From Lachnospiraceae bacterium (GTDB taxonomy: Bacteria; Bacillota; Clostridia; Lachnospirales; Lachnospiraceae): a stretch of DNA of 64,000 nucleotides. Below are positions 1 to 7,934 of the stretch, one piece after another. Under the pieces are notes generated by a model. The model ran no database searches and was not told the DNA's origin. It was given only the letters and a program-made list of their open reading frames with translations. The stretch lies in contig JAFLTD010000001.1 in assembly GCA_022510625.1 (NCBI GenBank), forward strand, positions 1 to 64,000, written 5' to 3'. The stretch's first letter is position 1, and each line of letters begins with the position of its first letter. A program made the translations under genes and the position numbers.

Positions 1-822
1 GTTAAGGCTCAGGCAGACGCTTTGAATGATTATACTTATCAGAATTATAAGTTGTTTGCAAGACTGGGTATTACGATGAATTCCGATCGTACTTTATCAA
101 TCGACGAGGATACGTTTAAGAAGGTTGACGAGAAAACCGGTGCAACGAACATCCCCACTTTGAAGACACTTTTCCAGGGCATCAACTCCTTCGCGGATAA
201 GTCGGCTGACAGGGCGAGCAAAATCTACAATCTTGCAAGCGACGGCGACTATGTTACTTCTTCCAAGGCAAAATATGCCGGAAGCACGGGCAGCTACGTT
301 GCAAGCTCCAGCAAGAAAGAGGAAGACTCCGATACCAAGACGAGCGATTCCAAGATGGCAGCTTCTGCAAGCACTCTGTATAAGTCTCTCGAGAAGTTGG
401 ACAACACCAAAATCGATAATGAACATAAGGACAGCGTATATGACGCTTTATCTGCCTTTATTAAGGATTTTAACACCCTGCTCAAAGATGCTTCTAAGAG
501 TGAAAACACCAAAGTCACCAATCAGGTCGATTATTTGAAGAATCTTGTCAGCAGCAACAAGAGCGCCTTCGCTAAGATCGGTATCACCGTTAATTCCGAC
601 AAGTCTCTGGCTATCGATGAGGATAAGTTTAAAGAAGCCAATATGAGCGATGTAAAGAGTCTGTTCGAAGGTTCTTATTCTCTCGCCGAGAAGATGACAG
701 ACAGAATCAACCAGATTTATCGTTATGCTAGTTCTGGCGGTTCTTTAGAGACACAGACTTACACCAATCAGGGGTCTTATACCGCCGTAAACGCCGGTAC
801 AACATTAGATGCGACACTCTAA
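1..822 (+). CDS. FliD-like flagellar cap / hook-associated protein, 3' part
   Basis: The reading frame is open from the first base, so the start lies outside the window; 273 residues are visible. Two homologous blocks can be seen, each with the pattern L-x-x-x-GI-T-x-NSD-x-x-L-x-IDED-x-F-K, followed by a LF-x-G segment and a D-R-x-x-x-IY helix. Such GI...dG.L.iDe...lF blocks are typical of the C-terminal half of FliD, the cap that guides flagellin polymerisation outside the cell. The Ser/Lys-rich linker between the blocks suggests an internal duplication. It ends just before a hairpin cluster and a terminator. Another secreted filament-associated protein is possible, because the N-terminal half cannot be seen. 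Confidence 0.6.
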   Translation, partial: VKAQADALNDYTYQNYKLFARLGITMNSDRTLSIDEDTFKKVDEKTGATNIPTLKTLFQGINSFADKSADRASKIYNLASDGDYVTSSKAKYAGSTGSYVASSSKKEEDSDTKTSDSKMAASASTLYKSLEKLDNTKIDNEHKDSVYDALSAFIKDFNTLLKDASKSENTKVTNQVDYLKNLVSSNKSAFAKIGITVNSDKSLAIDEDKFKEANMSDVKSLFEGSYSLAEKMTDRINQIYRYASSGGSLETQTYTNQGSYTAVNAGTTLDATL

Positions 823-825
823 AAA

Positions 826-889
826 GACGAGCAAGCTCGTCTGCGAGATGTTACCTATAGTTTGCTGATATGCAAACTCGGCAAACTCG
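826..889. repeat. Cluster of small inverted and direct repeats after the FliD-like gene
   Basis: GACGAGC (826-832) is followed by its complement at 835-841. GTTTGC (860-865) pairs with GCAAAC (872-877). GCAAACTCG occurs twice in tandem (872-880 and 881-889). The 10-mer CGGCAAACTC (879-888) returns in inverted orientation at 973-982, on the far side of the terminator. No coding function is seen. Confidence 0.55.
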
Positions 890-907
890 AAAAACGGCAA
901 AATTATG

Positions 908-933
908 AAAAGCACCGAAATCTCGGTGCTTTT
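908..933. terminator. Bidirectional Rho-independent terminator
   Basis: An 11-bp perfect stem (AAAAGCACCGA paired with TCGGTGCTTTT) with a 4-base loop. The A/T ends provide a U run in both directions. It lies between the rightward FliD-like gene and the leftward isomerase gene and can serve both. Confidence 0.9.
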
Positions 934-997
934 CTTTTATGATATTATTATCTATTTAGTGCCGCGTTCGCGGAGTTTGCCGCCAGGTCTACTCATT

Positions 998-2482
998 TTA
1001 TGCAAACGGATTCTCAGTCGGGTACGGTAAGTTCTTAGGCTGATTGTAACCGATTTCGCCTACTTCCACACCTATATACTTGAATACTTCATACAAAGCT
1101 TTTCCGAAGTGACCGAAAGCAACCGCTCCGTGATGAGGATAATTCTTCTCAATCAGCACATGGCGATAGAATCTTCCCATCTCGGGAATCGCGAATACGC
1201 CAATACCACCGAAAGACTTGGTAGCTACCGGAAGTACTTCACCCTCTGCCACATAAGCACGCAGGATATTGTCAGCCGTGCTCTGCAGACGATAGAATGT
1301 GATATCTCCGGGAACGATATCGCCCTCCAGAGTACCCTGTGTCACTTCCTCAGGCAGTGATCTTGCCATAATCAACTGATATTCCATGCTGTGCTTGGAC
1401 AGCTTCTTGGAACATGTATTACCGCAGTGGAAGCCCATGAATGTATCCGTGAACTTGTAATCAAATTTGCCCTCGATGGATTCTTTGTACATATCCTTCG
1501 GAACGGAGTTGTTGATATCGAGCAGTGTAACGATATCATCGCTGACAGCCGTACCAATAAACTCGCTTAAGCAACCGTAAATATCTACCTCGCAAGAAAC
1601 CGGAATACCTCTTCCTGTCAGACGGCTGTTTACATAGCAGGGAACGAAACCAAACTGTGTCTGGAATGCAGGCCAGCACTTACCAGCAATCGCTACATAC
1701 TCACGATAACCCTTGTGCTCCTCAATCCAGTCAAGCAGTGTCAACTCGTACTGCGCTAACTTCGGCAGAATGGTAGGCTTGTTGTTGCCTGCACCGAGCT
1801 CTGCCTCCATATCCTTAACAACATCCGGAATACGGGGATCATCCGCATGCTTATTGAACGCTTCGAAGAGATCCAACTCAGAGTTCTCCTCAATCTCTAC
1901 ACCCAGGTTGTACAGCTGCTTGATTGGTGCGTTACAAGCAAGGAAGTTGAGCGGTCTGGGACCGAAGGAAATAATCTTTAAGTTTGCAAGTCCGACGATG
2001 GCACGGGCAATCGGAATAAACTCATGAATCATATCCGCGCAGTCCTCGGCATCTCCTACCGGATACTCGGGAATGTATGCTCTCACATTTCGAAGTTTCA
2101 GGTTATAGCTTGCATTTAACATACCGCAATAAGCGTCGCCGCGTCCCTGAATCAGATCGCCCTGGGATTCCTCCGCAGCAGCAACGAACATCTTAGGACC
2201 CTCGAAATGCTTAGCTAACAGTGTCTCTGAAATCTCCGGACCAAAGTTGCCCAGATATACACAGAGAGCATTACAGCCGTTATCTTTAATATCTTTGAGA
2301 GCATTTACCATATCGATCTCGCTCTCGATAATGCAGACCGGACACTCGTAAATGTCTGCCGCATCGTATTTTGCCTTGTAAGCTTCCACTAAGGCTTTTC
2401 TTCTGTTAACTGCAAGCGACGCAGGGAAACAGTCACGGCTTACAGCAACAATACCAATTTTGACTTTTGGTAAATTGTTCAT
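998..2482 (-). CDS. L-fucose/L-arabinose isomerase family protein
   Basis: 494 residues; ATG preceded by AAGGAGG at good spacing. The sequence fits the COG2407-type aldose-ketose isomerases, cytoplasmic Mn2+ enzymes that interconvert aldoses and ketoses. Candidate metal ligands are Glu298 (CEVDIYG), Asp322 (TLLDI) and a His in the HHGAVAFGHFG segment (His450/451/458), matching the Glu-Asp-His pattern of FucI. It is the last gene of a leftward operon after a xylulokinase and a DUF4867 protein, so the product is probably a ketopentose that the kinase phosphorylates. The actual substrate (L-fucose, D-arabinose, D-lyxose or another) cannot be read from the sequence. Confidence 0.8.
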   Translation of the reverse strand: MNNLPKVKIGIVAVSRDCFPASLAVNRRKALVEAYKAKYDAADIYECPVCIIESEIDMVNALKDIKDNGCNALCVYLGNFGPEISETLLAKHFEGPKMFVAAAEESQGDLIQGRGDAYCGMLNASYNLKLRNVRAYIPEYPVGDAEDCADMIHEFIPIARAIVGLANLKIISFGPRPLNFLACNAPIKQLYNLGVEIEENSELDLFEAFNKHADDPRIPDVVKDMEAELGAGNNKPTILPKLAQYELTLLDWIEEHKGYREYVAIAGKCWPAFQTQFGFVPCYVNSRLTGRGIPVSCEVDIYGCLSEFIGTAVSDDIVTLLDINNSVPKDMYKESIEGKFDYKFTDTFMGFHCGNTCSKKLSKHSMEYQLIMARSLPEEVTQGTLEGDIVPGDITFYRLQSTADNILRAYVAEGEVLPVATKSFGGIGVFAIPEMGRFYRHVLIEKNYPHHGAVAFGHFGKALYEVFKYIGVEVGEIGYNQPKNLPYPTENPFA

Positions 2483-2580
2483 ATTGTATCCTCCTTTTTA
2501 ACCGGGTCTACCGGTATTTCCTACTGTTAATCAAATGCTCCGGTGCTTCCTGACCGTATCGATCATACGCTCCTTACATG

Positions 2581-3204
2581 TTACTCTCTGATATCCAGAT
2601 TCTTTCCGACCAGTCCGATATGGGCTCCGGCATCCAATCCGCCTTCCGAATGACCGATCAGCCACTTATTCTGCGCGGTGATCAGAGAATCCTCCCATCC
2701 ATCATGCTTCTCTTTCAGCGGGAAATTGGTCCCTGCAGGCAGGACAATGCCCACCTTGAAACCGCCGTCATTGGCGCTGCACGGCGCATAGTGCAGAGTG
2801 GTGGCATAAACCTCCACCGCAGTGCCCTCCGGCACCAGGAAAGCTTCCATCTTGGCCGTGTCATATGTAAAATCGTCCGTGATATCCTGCTGCATGCCTA
2901 CGATCAATACCGCATCCGTCGCCGCCACGTTAATCTCGGAATTCCTGTGATACTCCACTGCATTGAGTTTGTAATTATGACCATTACAGTAACCCACCTG
3001 AATAGGCAGTTCACCGTAAGTCCGCCTCTGAAGTTCCTTCGCGGTCTGTGTAGCTTCCAGCGAAGCAATCGACGGTTCGTAAGCTACACCCTCCGGTAAG
3101 GGAGTCTCATTTTTCAGCGCTTCTACCAATTCACTGAAATCGATTCCCTGTACAACCCTGCCGTATTTACGAAAAGCGGGATCTGTGATTTTTTTGATTT
3201 CCAT
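2581..3204 (-). CDS. DUF4867 family cupin-like protein
   Basis: 207 residues; ATG with AAGGAG upstream. It matches my memory of DUF4867, a family with no assigned reaction that sits beside fucose-isomerase-like and xylulokinase genes. Conserved-looking His/Cys positions occur in the segments CNGHNYKLNAVEYHRNSEIN and TTLHYAPC, and the alternating hydrophobic pattern suggests a cupin-type beta barrel that could bind a metal and a sugar. The gap to the isomerase start is about 100 bp. Because several known D-lyxose isomerases are cupins, an isomerase or mutarotase role in the same pathway is conceivable; that is inference. Confidence 0.75.
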   Translation of the reverse strand: MEIKKITDPAFRKYGRVVQGIDFSELVEALKNETPLPEGVAYEPSIASLEATQTAKELQRRTYGELPIQVGYCNGHNYKLNAVEYHRNSEINVAATDAVLIVGMQQDITDDFTYDTAKMEAFLVPEGTAVEVYATTLHYAPCSANDGGFKVGIVLPAGTNFPLKEKHDGWEDSLITAQNKWLIGHSEGGLDAGAHIGLVGKNLDIRE

Positions 3205-3256
3205 TTGCTTATACTCCTTTCCTGATTAAATTTCTCATACCACACAATTCAAGCCA

Positions 3257-4735
3257 TTAAGCCTGAATTTTATCGAACAACTCTTTGCACGCCGGATATA
3301 TCTGCTTAAACTGCTGATATCTGGCCTCGTATCTTTCTACAAGCTCCGCCTCAGGCTCTACCGTATCCACGACTTTAACAATCTTGGCCGCCGCCTCTTC
3401 CACATCAGCATATTCGCCACATGCAACAGCCGCAAGCATCGCACCGCCCATAGCCGGTCCTTCCTCGCTCTCAATCACATCCACTTTCAGATTCATGATA
3501 TTGGCGATCATCTTCTTCCACAGAGGACTCTTGGCGCCGCCGCCGCAGATCTTCGTTCTCTCAATCTTGATTCCCAGAGACTTCGCCACCTCCAGAGAAT
3601 CGCGCAGAGCAAAAGCCACACCCTCCAGAACCGCCTGTGTCATATCCGCTCTGGTCGTATCCATCGTCATGCCGATAAAGGTCCCCCTGGCATTGGGATT
3701 GTTATGGGGCGAACGCTCTCCCATCAGATATGGCAGAAAATACACATGGTTTGTGCCCAGTTTATCATCCGTTATATCCTTCTGCTCGGCCGCATAATCG
3801 CCGGTGCCGATAATATCATCCATCCACCATTTATTGCAGGAAGCCGCACTCAGCATACATCCCATCAAATGATAGTGTCCGTCCGCATGTGCAAAAGCAT
3901 GCAGGGCATTGAATTTATCCACACCGAACTTGTCGGAGGAAATAAAAATAGTTCCGCTTGTGCCCAAAGAAATGTTGCACATGCCGTCTCCTACCGTACC
4001 CGTTCCTACTGCCGCAGCCGCATTGTCACCGCCGCCTGCCGCAACCTTGACTGTGGACGGAATTCCCAGCTCCTCCGCTATCTGAGGCAATACCGTTCCG
4101 ACTGTCTCATAGCTCTCATATATTTTCGCCAGCTGTTCTTCCTTCACGCTGCAGATCTCGCACATCTCCTTGGACCAGCAACGGTTCTTGACATCAAACA
4201 GCAGCATTCCGGATGCATCCGACACATCGGTACAGTGAACACCGGTAAGCTTATAAGCAATGTAATCTTTCGGGAGCATGATCTTCTTGATTCTGGCAAA
4301 ATTCTCCGGTTCCTTATTCTTTACCCAGAGTACCTTCGGGGCAGTAAAACCGGTAAAAGAAATGTTGGCAGTGTAAGCCGAAAGTTTCTCCTTACCAATC
4401 ACGTTATTCAGATAATCGCATTCTTCCGTGGTTCGTCCGTCATTCCACAGTATGGCAGGTCTGATGACCTCATCATTCTCGTCCAGAATAACAAGACCAT
4501 GCATCTGTCCGCCAAAACTGATACCCGCTATCTGACTCTTGTCCACGCCGGCAATCAGCTCCTTAATACCTTCCATGCTCTGCTCATACCAGTCCTCCGG
4601 CTTCTGTTCCGACCATCCCGGATGCGGAAAGTAAAGCGGATATTCCTTAGATACGATATTCACAATTTTACCGCTTCCTTCCATCAGCAGAAGCTTTACG
4701 GCACTGGTTCCTAAATCGACACCAATATACAGCAT
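3257..4735 (-). CDS. xylB: Xylulokinase (FGGY carbohydrate kinase)
   Basis: 492 residues from the ATG at 4735, chosen because AATAGGAGGA lies directly upstream and the protein then begins MLYIGVDLGTS, the usual FGGY start; an in-frame upstream extension of 52 codons is rejected. Two-lobed ATP-dependent sugar kinase: phosphate-1 loop GVDLGTSAVK near the N terminus, QMHG near residue 80, the GGGDNAAAAVGTG and SLGTSGTIF region in the second lobe, and the adenosine loop ICGGGAKSPLWKK. It would phosphorylate D-xylulose (or a related ketopentose) for the pentose phosphate pathway. First gene of the three-gene operon; an inverted repeat that may be its operator lies 67-98 bp upstream. Confidence 0.88.
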   Translation of the reverse strand: MLYIGVDLGTSAVKLLLMEGSGKIVNIVSKEYPLYFPHPGWSEQKPEDWYEQSMEGIKELIAGVDKSQIAGISFGGQMHGLVILDENDEVIRPAILWNDGRTTEECDYLNNVIGKEKLSAYTANISFTGFTAPKVLWVKNKEPENFARIKKIMLPKDYIAYKLTGVHCTDVSDASGMLLFDVKNRCWSKEMCEICSVKEEQLAKIYESYETVGTVLPQIAEELGIPSTVKVAAGGGDNAAAAVGTGTVGDGMCNISLGTSGTIFISSDKFGVDKFNALHAFAHADGHYHLMGCMLSAASCNKWWMDDIIGTGDYAAEQKDITDDKLGTNHVYFLPYLMGERSPHNNPNARGTFIGMTMDTTRADMTQAVLEGVAFALRDSLEVAKSLGIKIERTKICGGGAKSPLWKKMIANIMNLKVDVIESEEGPAMGGAMLAAVACGEYADVEEAAAKIVKVVDTVEPEAELVERYEARYQQFKQIYPACKELFDKIQA

Positions 4736-4801
4736 GATATTCCTCCTATTCGATAACGATTTTGCGGGCTTGCCCACTAATTTTATGATAATATCTGCCC
4801 A

Positions 4802-4833
4802 CAGGAAAATCAATAGAATAATATATTTTCCTG
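4802..4833. promoter_or_regulatory. Inverted repeat upstream of xylulokinase, candidate operator
   Basis: CAGGAAAAT (4802-4810) and its perfect complement ATTTTCCTG (4825-4833) are separated by 14 bases of A/T-rich sequence. It lies upstream of the xylB ribosome binding site, where a sugar-responsive repressor or activator would bind. No T run follows, so it is not a terminator. The regulator itself is not in the window. Confidence 0.45.
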
Positions 4834-4840
4834 CGCATAG

Positions 4841-4880
4841 AAAGGACCGTTCGCAGCTATTGTCTGTCAACGGTCCTTTT
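4841..4880 (-). terminator. Terminator of the GGDEF/EAL gene
   Basis: AAAGGACCGTT (4841-4851) pairs with AACGGTCCTTT (4869-4879) around a 17-base loop. Read leftward it lies about 30 bp after the stop codon of the gene ending at 4910; only a short run of U follows. Confidence 0.65.
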
Positions 4881-4909
4881 ACCAAATCCATGTAACATTG
4901 ACATTCGCA

Positions 4910-6598
4910 TCAAAGCATATTTTTTGACTGCAGGAAATTCTCCTCAAACTGATCTTTCGATGACGGCTTACCAAAATAGTAGCCCTGTATCATATCCGGT
5001 TTCGTCTTCATCATCTTATTGAGTTCATCTTCCTCTTCAATTCCTTCCATACAGACGTAAGACCCGAGGTCATGCGCCATATCTATAATATGGGTAATGA
5101 TATTATAGTCGTGGTCATTCTTGAGCGCCTGCACGACGAAACTTCTGTCGATTTTGACCGTTTTCGCCTCAATTTCTTTCAGATAACGCATATTGGAATA
5201 TCCGGTTCCGAAATCATCCAGTGCCACATCGACATTCTTGGTCTTCAAATCCCGGAATAAATCTTTGATTCGGCTGTCTGTCTCTATATATCCGCTCTCT
5301 GTCAACTCCAGCACCAGACTCTCCGGAGGAATACCCACCTCGCTGATACACCGATCTACATCGCTCATCAGATCGCTCTTATGAATCTGAACATAGGACA
5401 GGTTGACGTTGATATGGAAATCCGGCAATATCTCTCTCCACTTCTTGCAGGTATTCGCCGCCTGCCACATAACATATCTGCCCACCGGAATGATCAGACC
5501 GCTCTCTTCCAGAATCGGGATAAACACGGCAGGCGATACATTGCCGTATTTCTCGCATCCCCACCGAAGGAGCGCCTCCGCCCCGATCAACTTGTAATCC
5601 GGCGTTGACACGATAGGCTGATAGAAGACCTGAAATCCCTTGAAATTATCATTGATATCACGTCTCATCAGCTTACGGATATCCAGTCTCTTCAAGAATT
5701 CGTCGTAGGCGTCTCTGTCGAACATCGCCATCTGGTTTTTACCTTTTCGCTTCGCCTCATTCAGAGCAAACTCCGTCAAGCGCATGATATCGCCTGCACC
5801 CTTATCTTCAAATTCGTTCTGCATCACACCCGCAGAGATGGTATAAAAGCAGTTGTATTCTTTCTCGCGCTGCGTCTCCGCTACCTTGTTCTTGATCGCG
5901 TTATAGATATCTCCGGCGGCTTTCCCGGAACCGGGGATAGAATCCACTATCATAAACTCATCCGCCATCAGACGGTATACATCTACCTTGGTGTCCACTA
6001 TGGCAAGGATACAATCAACCAGTTCCCGCAATACGTTGTCTCCGGCCTCAACGCCTTCTTTCTCGTTGATCTCCTTAAAGTTGTCAATACCGATCCGCAT
6101 CATGTAGTTGATCGATTGCGGTCTGTCCCGAAGTATCTCCTCCGCATCATACTGGAACCGAACCTCCCTGCGCAGCCCGGTGATATTATCCGCTTTCGCT
6201 TCTTTGCCGAGCTCCGTGACTCTTCCGAACAGAAGCCGATGTCCGCCGTTGCCCGTAATCACCGTACCTCTGCACTCTATCCAAACAATCTTTCCCTTTC
6301 TGTCCAGCCAGCGATATTCCAGGCAGTGAGTGTCCTGCTCTCCCGAAGCGCATTTTGCAAGATCTGCATCCACCTTGGGAAAGTCGGACGGATACATTAG
6401 CTTCTTAAAAAACGATGAAGCGTTCTCCGTCACAGTGTTCTCAAAAGGAAATCTCTGAAGCATCTTTCCGGTTACGATGTATGTATCTTTACTAAAATCG
6501 TAAATATAAAAATAGGAATCCGAAGACCTCTGCAGGACTTCTATCACCGCCGTAAGCTGATCAATTGACATATTCTGTAATGCCGCAATATATTCCAT
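4910..6598 (-). CDS. PAS-GGDEF-EAL protein, probable c-di-GMP phosphodiesterase
   Basis: 562 residues from the ATG at 6598, favoured over an upstream TTG because AAGGAAGG is well placed. Order: PAS-like sensor (about 25-125), degenerate GGDEF domain (about 145-300), EAL domain (about 310-555). The diguanylate cyclase signature reads MADEF (211-215) instead of GGDEF, and the first metal Asp of the D-x-D-x-FK motif is Gly, so cyclase activity is unlikely. The EAL domain is complete: EALLRW (341-346), NVNLS, ELTESG, DDFGTGYS (461-468), KIDRSFV and QGYYFGKP. The probable role is hydrolysis of c-di-GMP in the cytoplasm, which would influence motility or surface polymers. A perfect-consensus promoter precedes it and a hairpin terminator follows. 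Confidence 0.88.
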   Translation of the reverse strand: MEYIAALQNMSIDQLTAVIEVLQRSSDSYFYIYDFSKDTYIVTGKMLQRFPFENTVTENASSFFKKLMYPSDFPKVDADLAKCASGEQDTHCLEYRWLDRKGKIVWIECRGTVITGNGGHRLLFGRVTELGKEAKADNITGLRREVRFQYDAEEILRDRPQSINYMMRIGIDNFKEINEKEGVEAGDNVLRELVDCILAIVDTKVDVYRLMADEFMIVDSIPGSGKAAGDIYNAIKNKVAETQREKEYNCFYTISAGVMQNEFEDKGAGDIMRLTEFALNEAKRKGKNQMAMFDRDAYDEFLKRLDIRKLMRRDINDNFKGFQVFYQPIVSTPDYKLIGAEALLRWGCEKYGNVSPAVFIPILEESGLIIPVGRYVMWQAANTCKKWREILPDFHINVNLSYVQIHKSDLMSDVDRCISEVGIPPESLVLELTESGYIETDSRIKDLFRDLKTKNVDVALDDFGTGYSNMRYLKEIEAKTVKIDRSFVVQALKNDHDYNIITHIIDMAHDLGSYVCMEGIEEEDELNKMMKTKPDMIQGYYFGKPSSKDQFEENFLQSKNML

Positions 6599-6684
6599 AC
6601 TCCCATACCTTCCTTCAACCAATCGGAATCCCGGTGTTTTCCCCTAATACACAGACCACAATTACTGATTTTATGCTATTTATC

Positions 6685-6713
6685 ATTATACTCTCCCGCC
6701 GGTACAATGTCAA
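6685..6713 (-). promoter_or_regulatory. Sigma-A promoter, perfect consensus
   Basis: On the minus strand TTGACA is followed by a 17-base spacer and TATAAT, exactly the housekeeping consensus at ideal spacing. The start would lie near 6678, giving a leader of about 80 bases before the GGDEF/EAL gene. Confidence 0.85.
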
Positions 6714-6796
6714 CAAACCTTTGTTCATTTTTACCATGTTTTTCTTTCTATTTAATACTGATTTTATGGAAATATGCTAAAAAATAAACATCAGCA

Positions 6797-6814
6797 AATG
6801 AATAAACATACAAA
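6797..6814 (+). promoter_or_regulatory. ArgR-box-like sequence upstream of carbamate kinase
   Basis: The 18-mer AATGAATAAACATACAAA agrees at about 14 of 18 positions with the Bacillus ARG box as I remember it (CATGAATAAAAATKCAAK). It lies about 135 bp before a gene of carbamate metabolism. The region is A/T-rich, so chance similarity is a real possibility. Confidence 0.3.
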
Positions 6815-6835
6815 ATGCCCATTATGTATGGGCGC

Positions 6836-6867
6836 AAAATACATTCTATACAAAATCTATGTATTTT
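6836..6867. promoter_or_regulatory. 9-bp inverted repeat, candidate operator of carbamate kinase
   Basis: AAAATACAT (6836-6844) and ATGTATTTT (6859-6867) are perfect complements 14 bases apart. The right arm overlaps the first bases of the candidate -35 element TTGATA. Confidence 0.4.
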
Positions 6868-6893
6868 GATATACTAAAAAATATTGTTACACT
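6866..6893 (+). promoter_or_regulatory. Possible promoter of carbamate kinase
   Basis: TTGATA, a 16-base spacer and TACACT. It gives a leader of about 50 bases. The -10 element is a poor match, so activation by a regulator would be expected. Confidence 0.35.
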
Positions 6894-6948
6894 TGTAATT
6901 TATCCCGGTTGAAATTTCAGATTAGTATATAATACGGAGGAGAGAGCA

Positions 6949-7884
6949 ATGAGTAAGAAAAAGGCAGTCGTCTCGCTGGGACACGAGGCGCTCGGCTATA
7001 CCATACTGGAACAATGGGACGCGGTAAAGGTGACCGCAAGGGCACTGGCGGATTTGGTGGAATCAGATTATCAGCTTACCATCACGCACAGCAACGGTCC
7101 GCAGGTCAGCATGATCCATAAAGCCATGACAGAGCTGCGGCGTATCTATATCGATTACACACCTGCTCCCATGTGCGTCTGTTCTGCCATGAGTCAGGGG
7201 TATGTAGGCTATGACATCCAGAATGCCCTGCGCGCGGAACTGCTCAGTCGCGGTATCTCCAAAGCTGTCAGCACGATACTTACGCAGGTGACCGTGGACC
7301 CCTACGATGAAGCATTCTACGAGCCCACCAAGGTGATTGGCCGTTATATGTCCAAAGAGGATGCCGAGATGGAAGTGAAGAAGGGGAACTATGTCTCTGA
7401 GGAACCCGGCAAGGGCTTCCGCCGTGTGGTGGCCGCCCCCAAGCCCATCGATATCGTAGAGATCGATGCCATCCGCACTCTGGCCGATGCTGACCAGGTT
7501 GTCATCGCCTGCGGCGGCGGCGGTATTCCCGTAATCGAACAGAACCACGCGTTGAAAGGCGCTTCAGCCGTGATAGAGAAAGATTCCATTGCAGGTAAAC
7601 TGGCGGGCGATTTAAACGCCGATGAGCTGATCATTCTCACCGGCGTTCCATGCGTATATAAAAATTTCGGCACTGACAGGCAGGAACCCTTGAATAAACT
7701 GACCGTTGCCGAGGCCAAAGAATTGACGGCACAGGGACAATTTGAAGAAGGCACCATGCTTCCCAAGATTGAGGCGGCCGTTGCATATCTTGCAAAAAAT
7801 CCGGCCGGCACCGTGCTCATCACGTCCATCGCCGCCGTTGCCGAGGCGATCAAGGGCAAAAGCGGCACAGTCATTACGGCATGA
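6949..7884 (+). CDS. arcC: Carbamate kinase family protein
   Basis: 311 residues, the usual carbamate kinase length; ATG preceded by CGGAGGAG. The fold belongs to the amino acid kinase superfamily: THSNGPQVS near residue 50, EPTKVIGRYMSKEDA near 130, ACGGGGIPV near 190 and LTGVPCVYKNFG near 240 follow the ArcC pattern. Carbamate kinase makes ATP from carbamoyl phosphate and ADP at the end of arginine, agmatine or purine degradation. Unusually the N-terminal phosphate loop reads SLGHEALG where typical enzymes have ALGGNAL. No arcA, arcB or transporter is adjacent; it is a single-gene unit convergent with lspA. A divergent paralogue with altered activity is possible. Confidence 0.75.
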   Translation: MSKKKAVVSLGHEALGYTILEQWDAVKVTARALADLVESDYQLTITHSNGPQVSMIHKAMTELRRIYIDYTPAPMCVCSAMSQGYVGYDIQNALRAELLSRGISKAVSTILTQVTVDPYDEAFYEPTKVIGRYMSKEDAEMEVKKGNYVSEEPGKGFRRVVAAPKPIDIVEIDAIRTLADADQVVIACGGGGIPVIEQNHALKGASAVIEKDSIAGKLAGDLNADELIILTGVPCVYKNFGTDRQEPLNKLTVAEAKELTAQGQFEEGTMLPKIEAAVAYLAKNPAGTVLITSIAAVAEAIKGKSGTVITA

Positions 7885-7934
7885 TTCACAACATGACACG
7901 TGCGTCATATTGCGCTTGAGATTTATAAAACACT

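Larger units (their letters stand above)
6599..6948. other. 350-bp A/T-rich intergenic region between divergent genes
   Basis: No gene is visible. The region holds the consensus promoter of the leftward GGDEF/EAL gene (6685-6713), an ArgR-like sequence (6797-6814), a GCCCAT/ATGGGC inverted repeat (6817-6833), a 9-bp inverted repeat (6836-6867) and a weak rightward promoter candidate (6866-6893) for the carbamate kinase gene. Confidence 0.7.

Noticed and set aside
823..907. c-di-GMP or other riboswitch after the FliD-like gene
   Set aside because: Several small hairpins and GCAAAC repeats exist, but no known riboswitch core was recognised, and the location is downstream of a gene.
3704..4714. 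336-codon plus-strand frame
   Set aside because: Antisense to xylB, with a composition typical of shadow frames and no motifs.
4736..4891. N-terminal extension of xylulokinase
   Set aside because: It would place 52 extra residues before the invariant FGGY start and run through the operator and terminator; the ATG at 4735 has a perfect ribosome binding site.
6928..6933. TATAAT just before the carbamate kinase gene as a -10 element
   Set aside because: The start point would fall on the ribosome binding site and no -35 lies at suitable distance.
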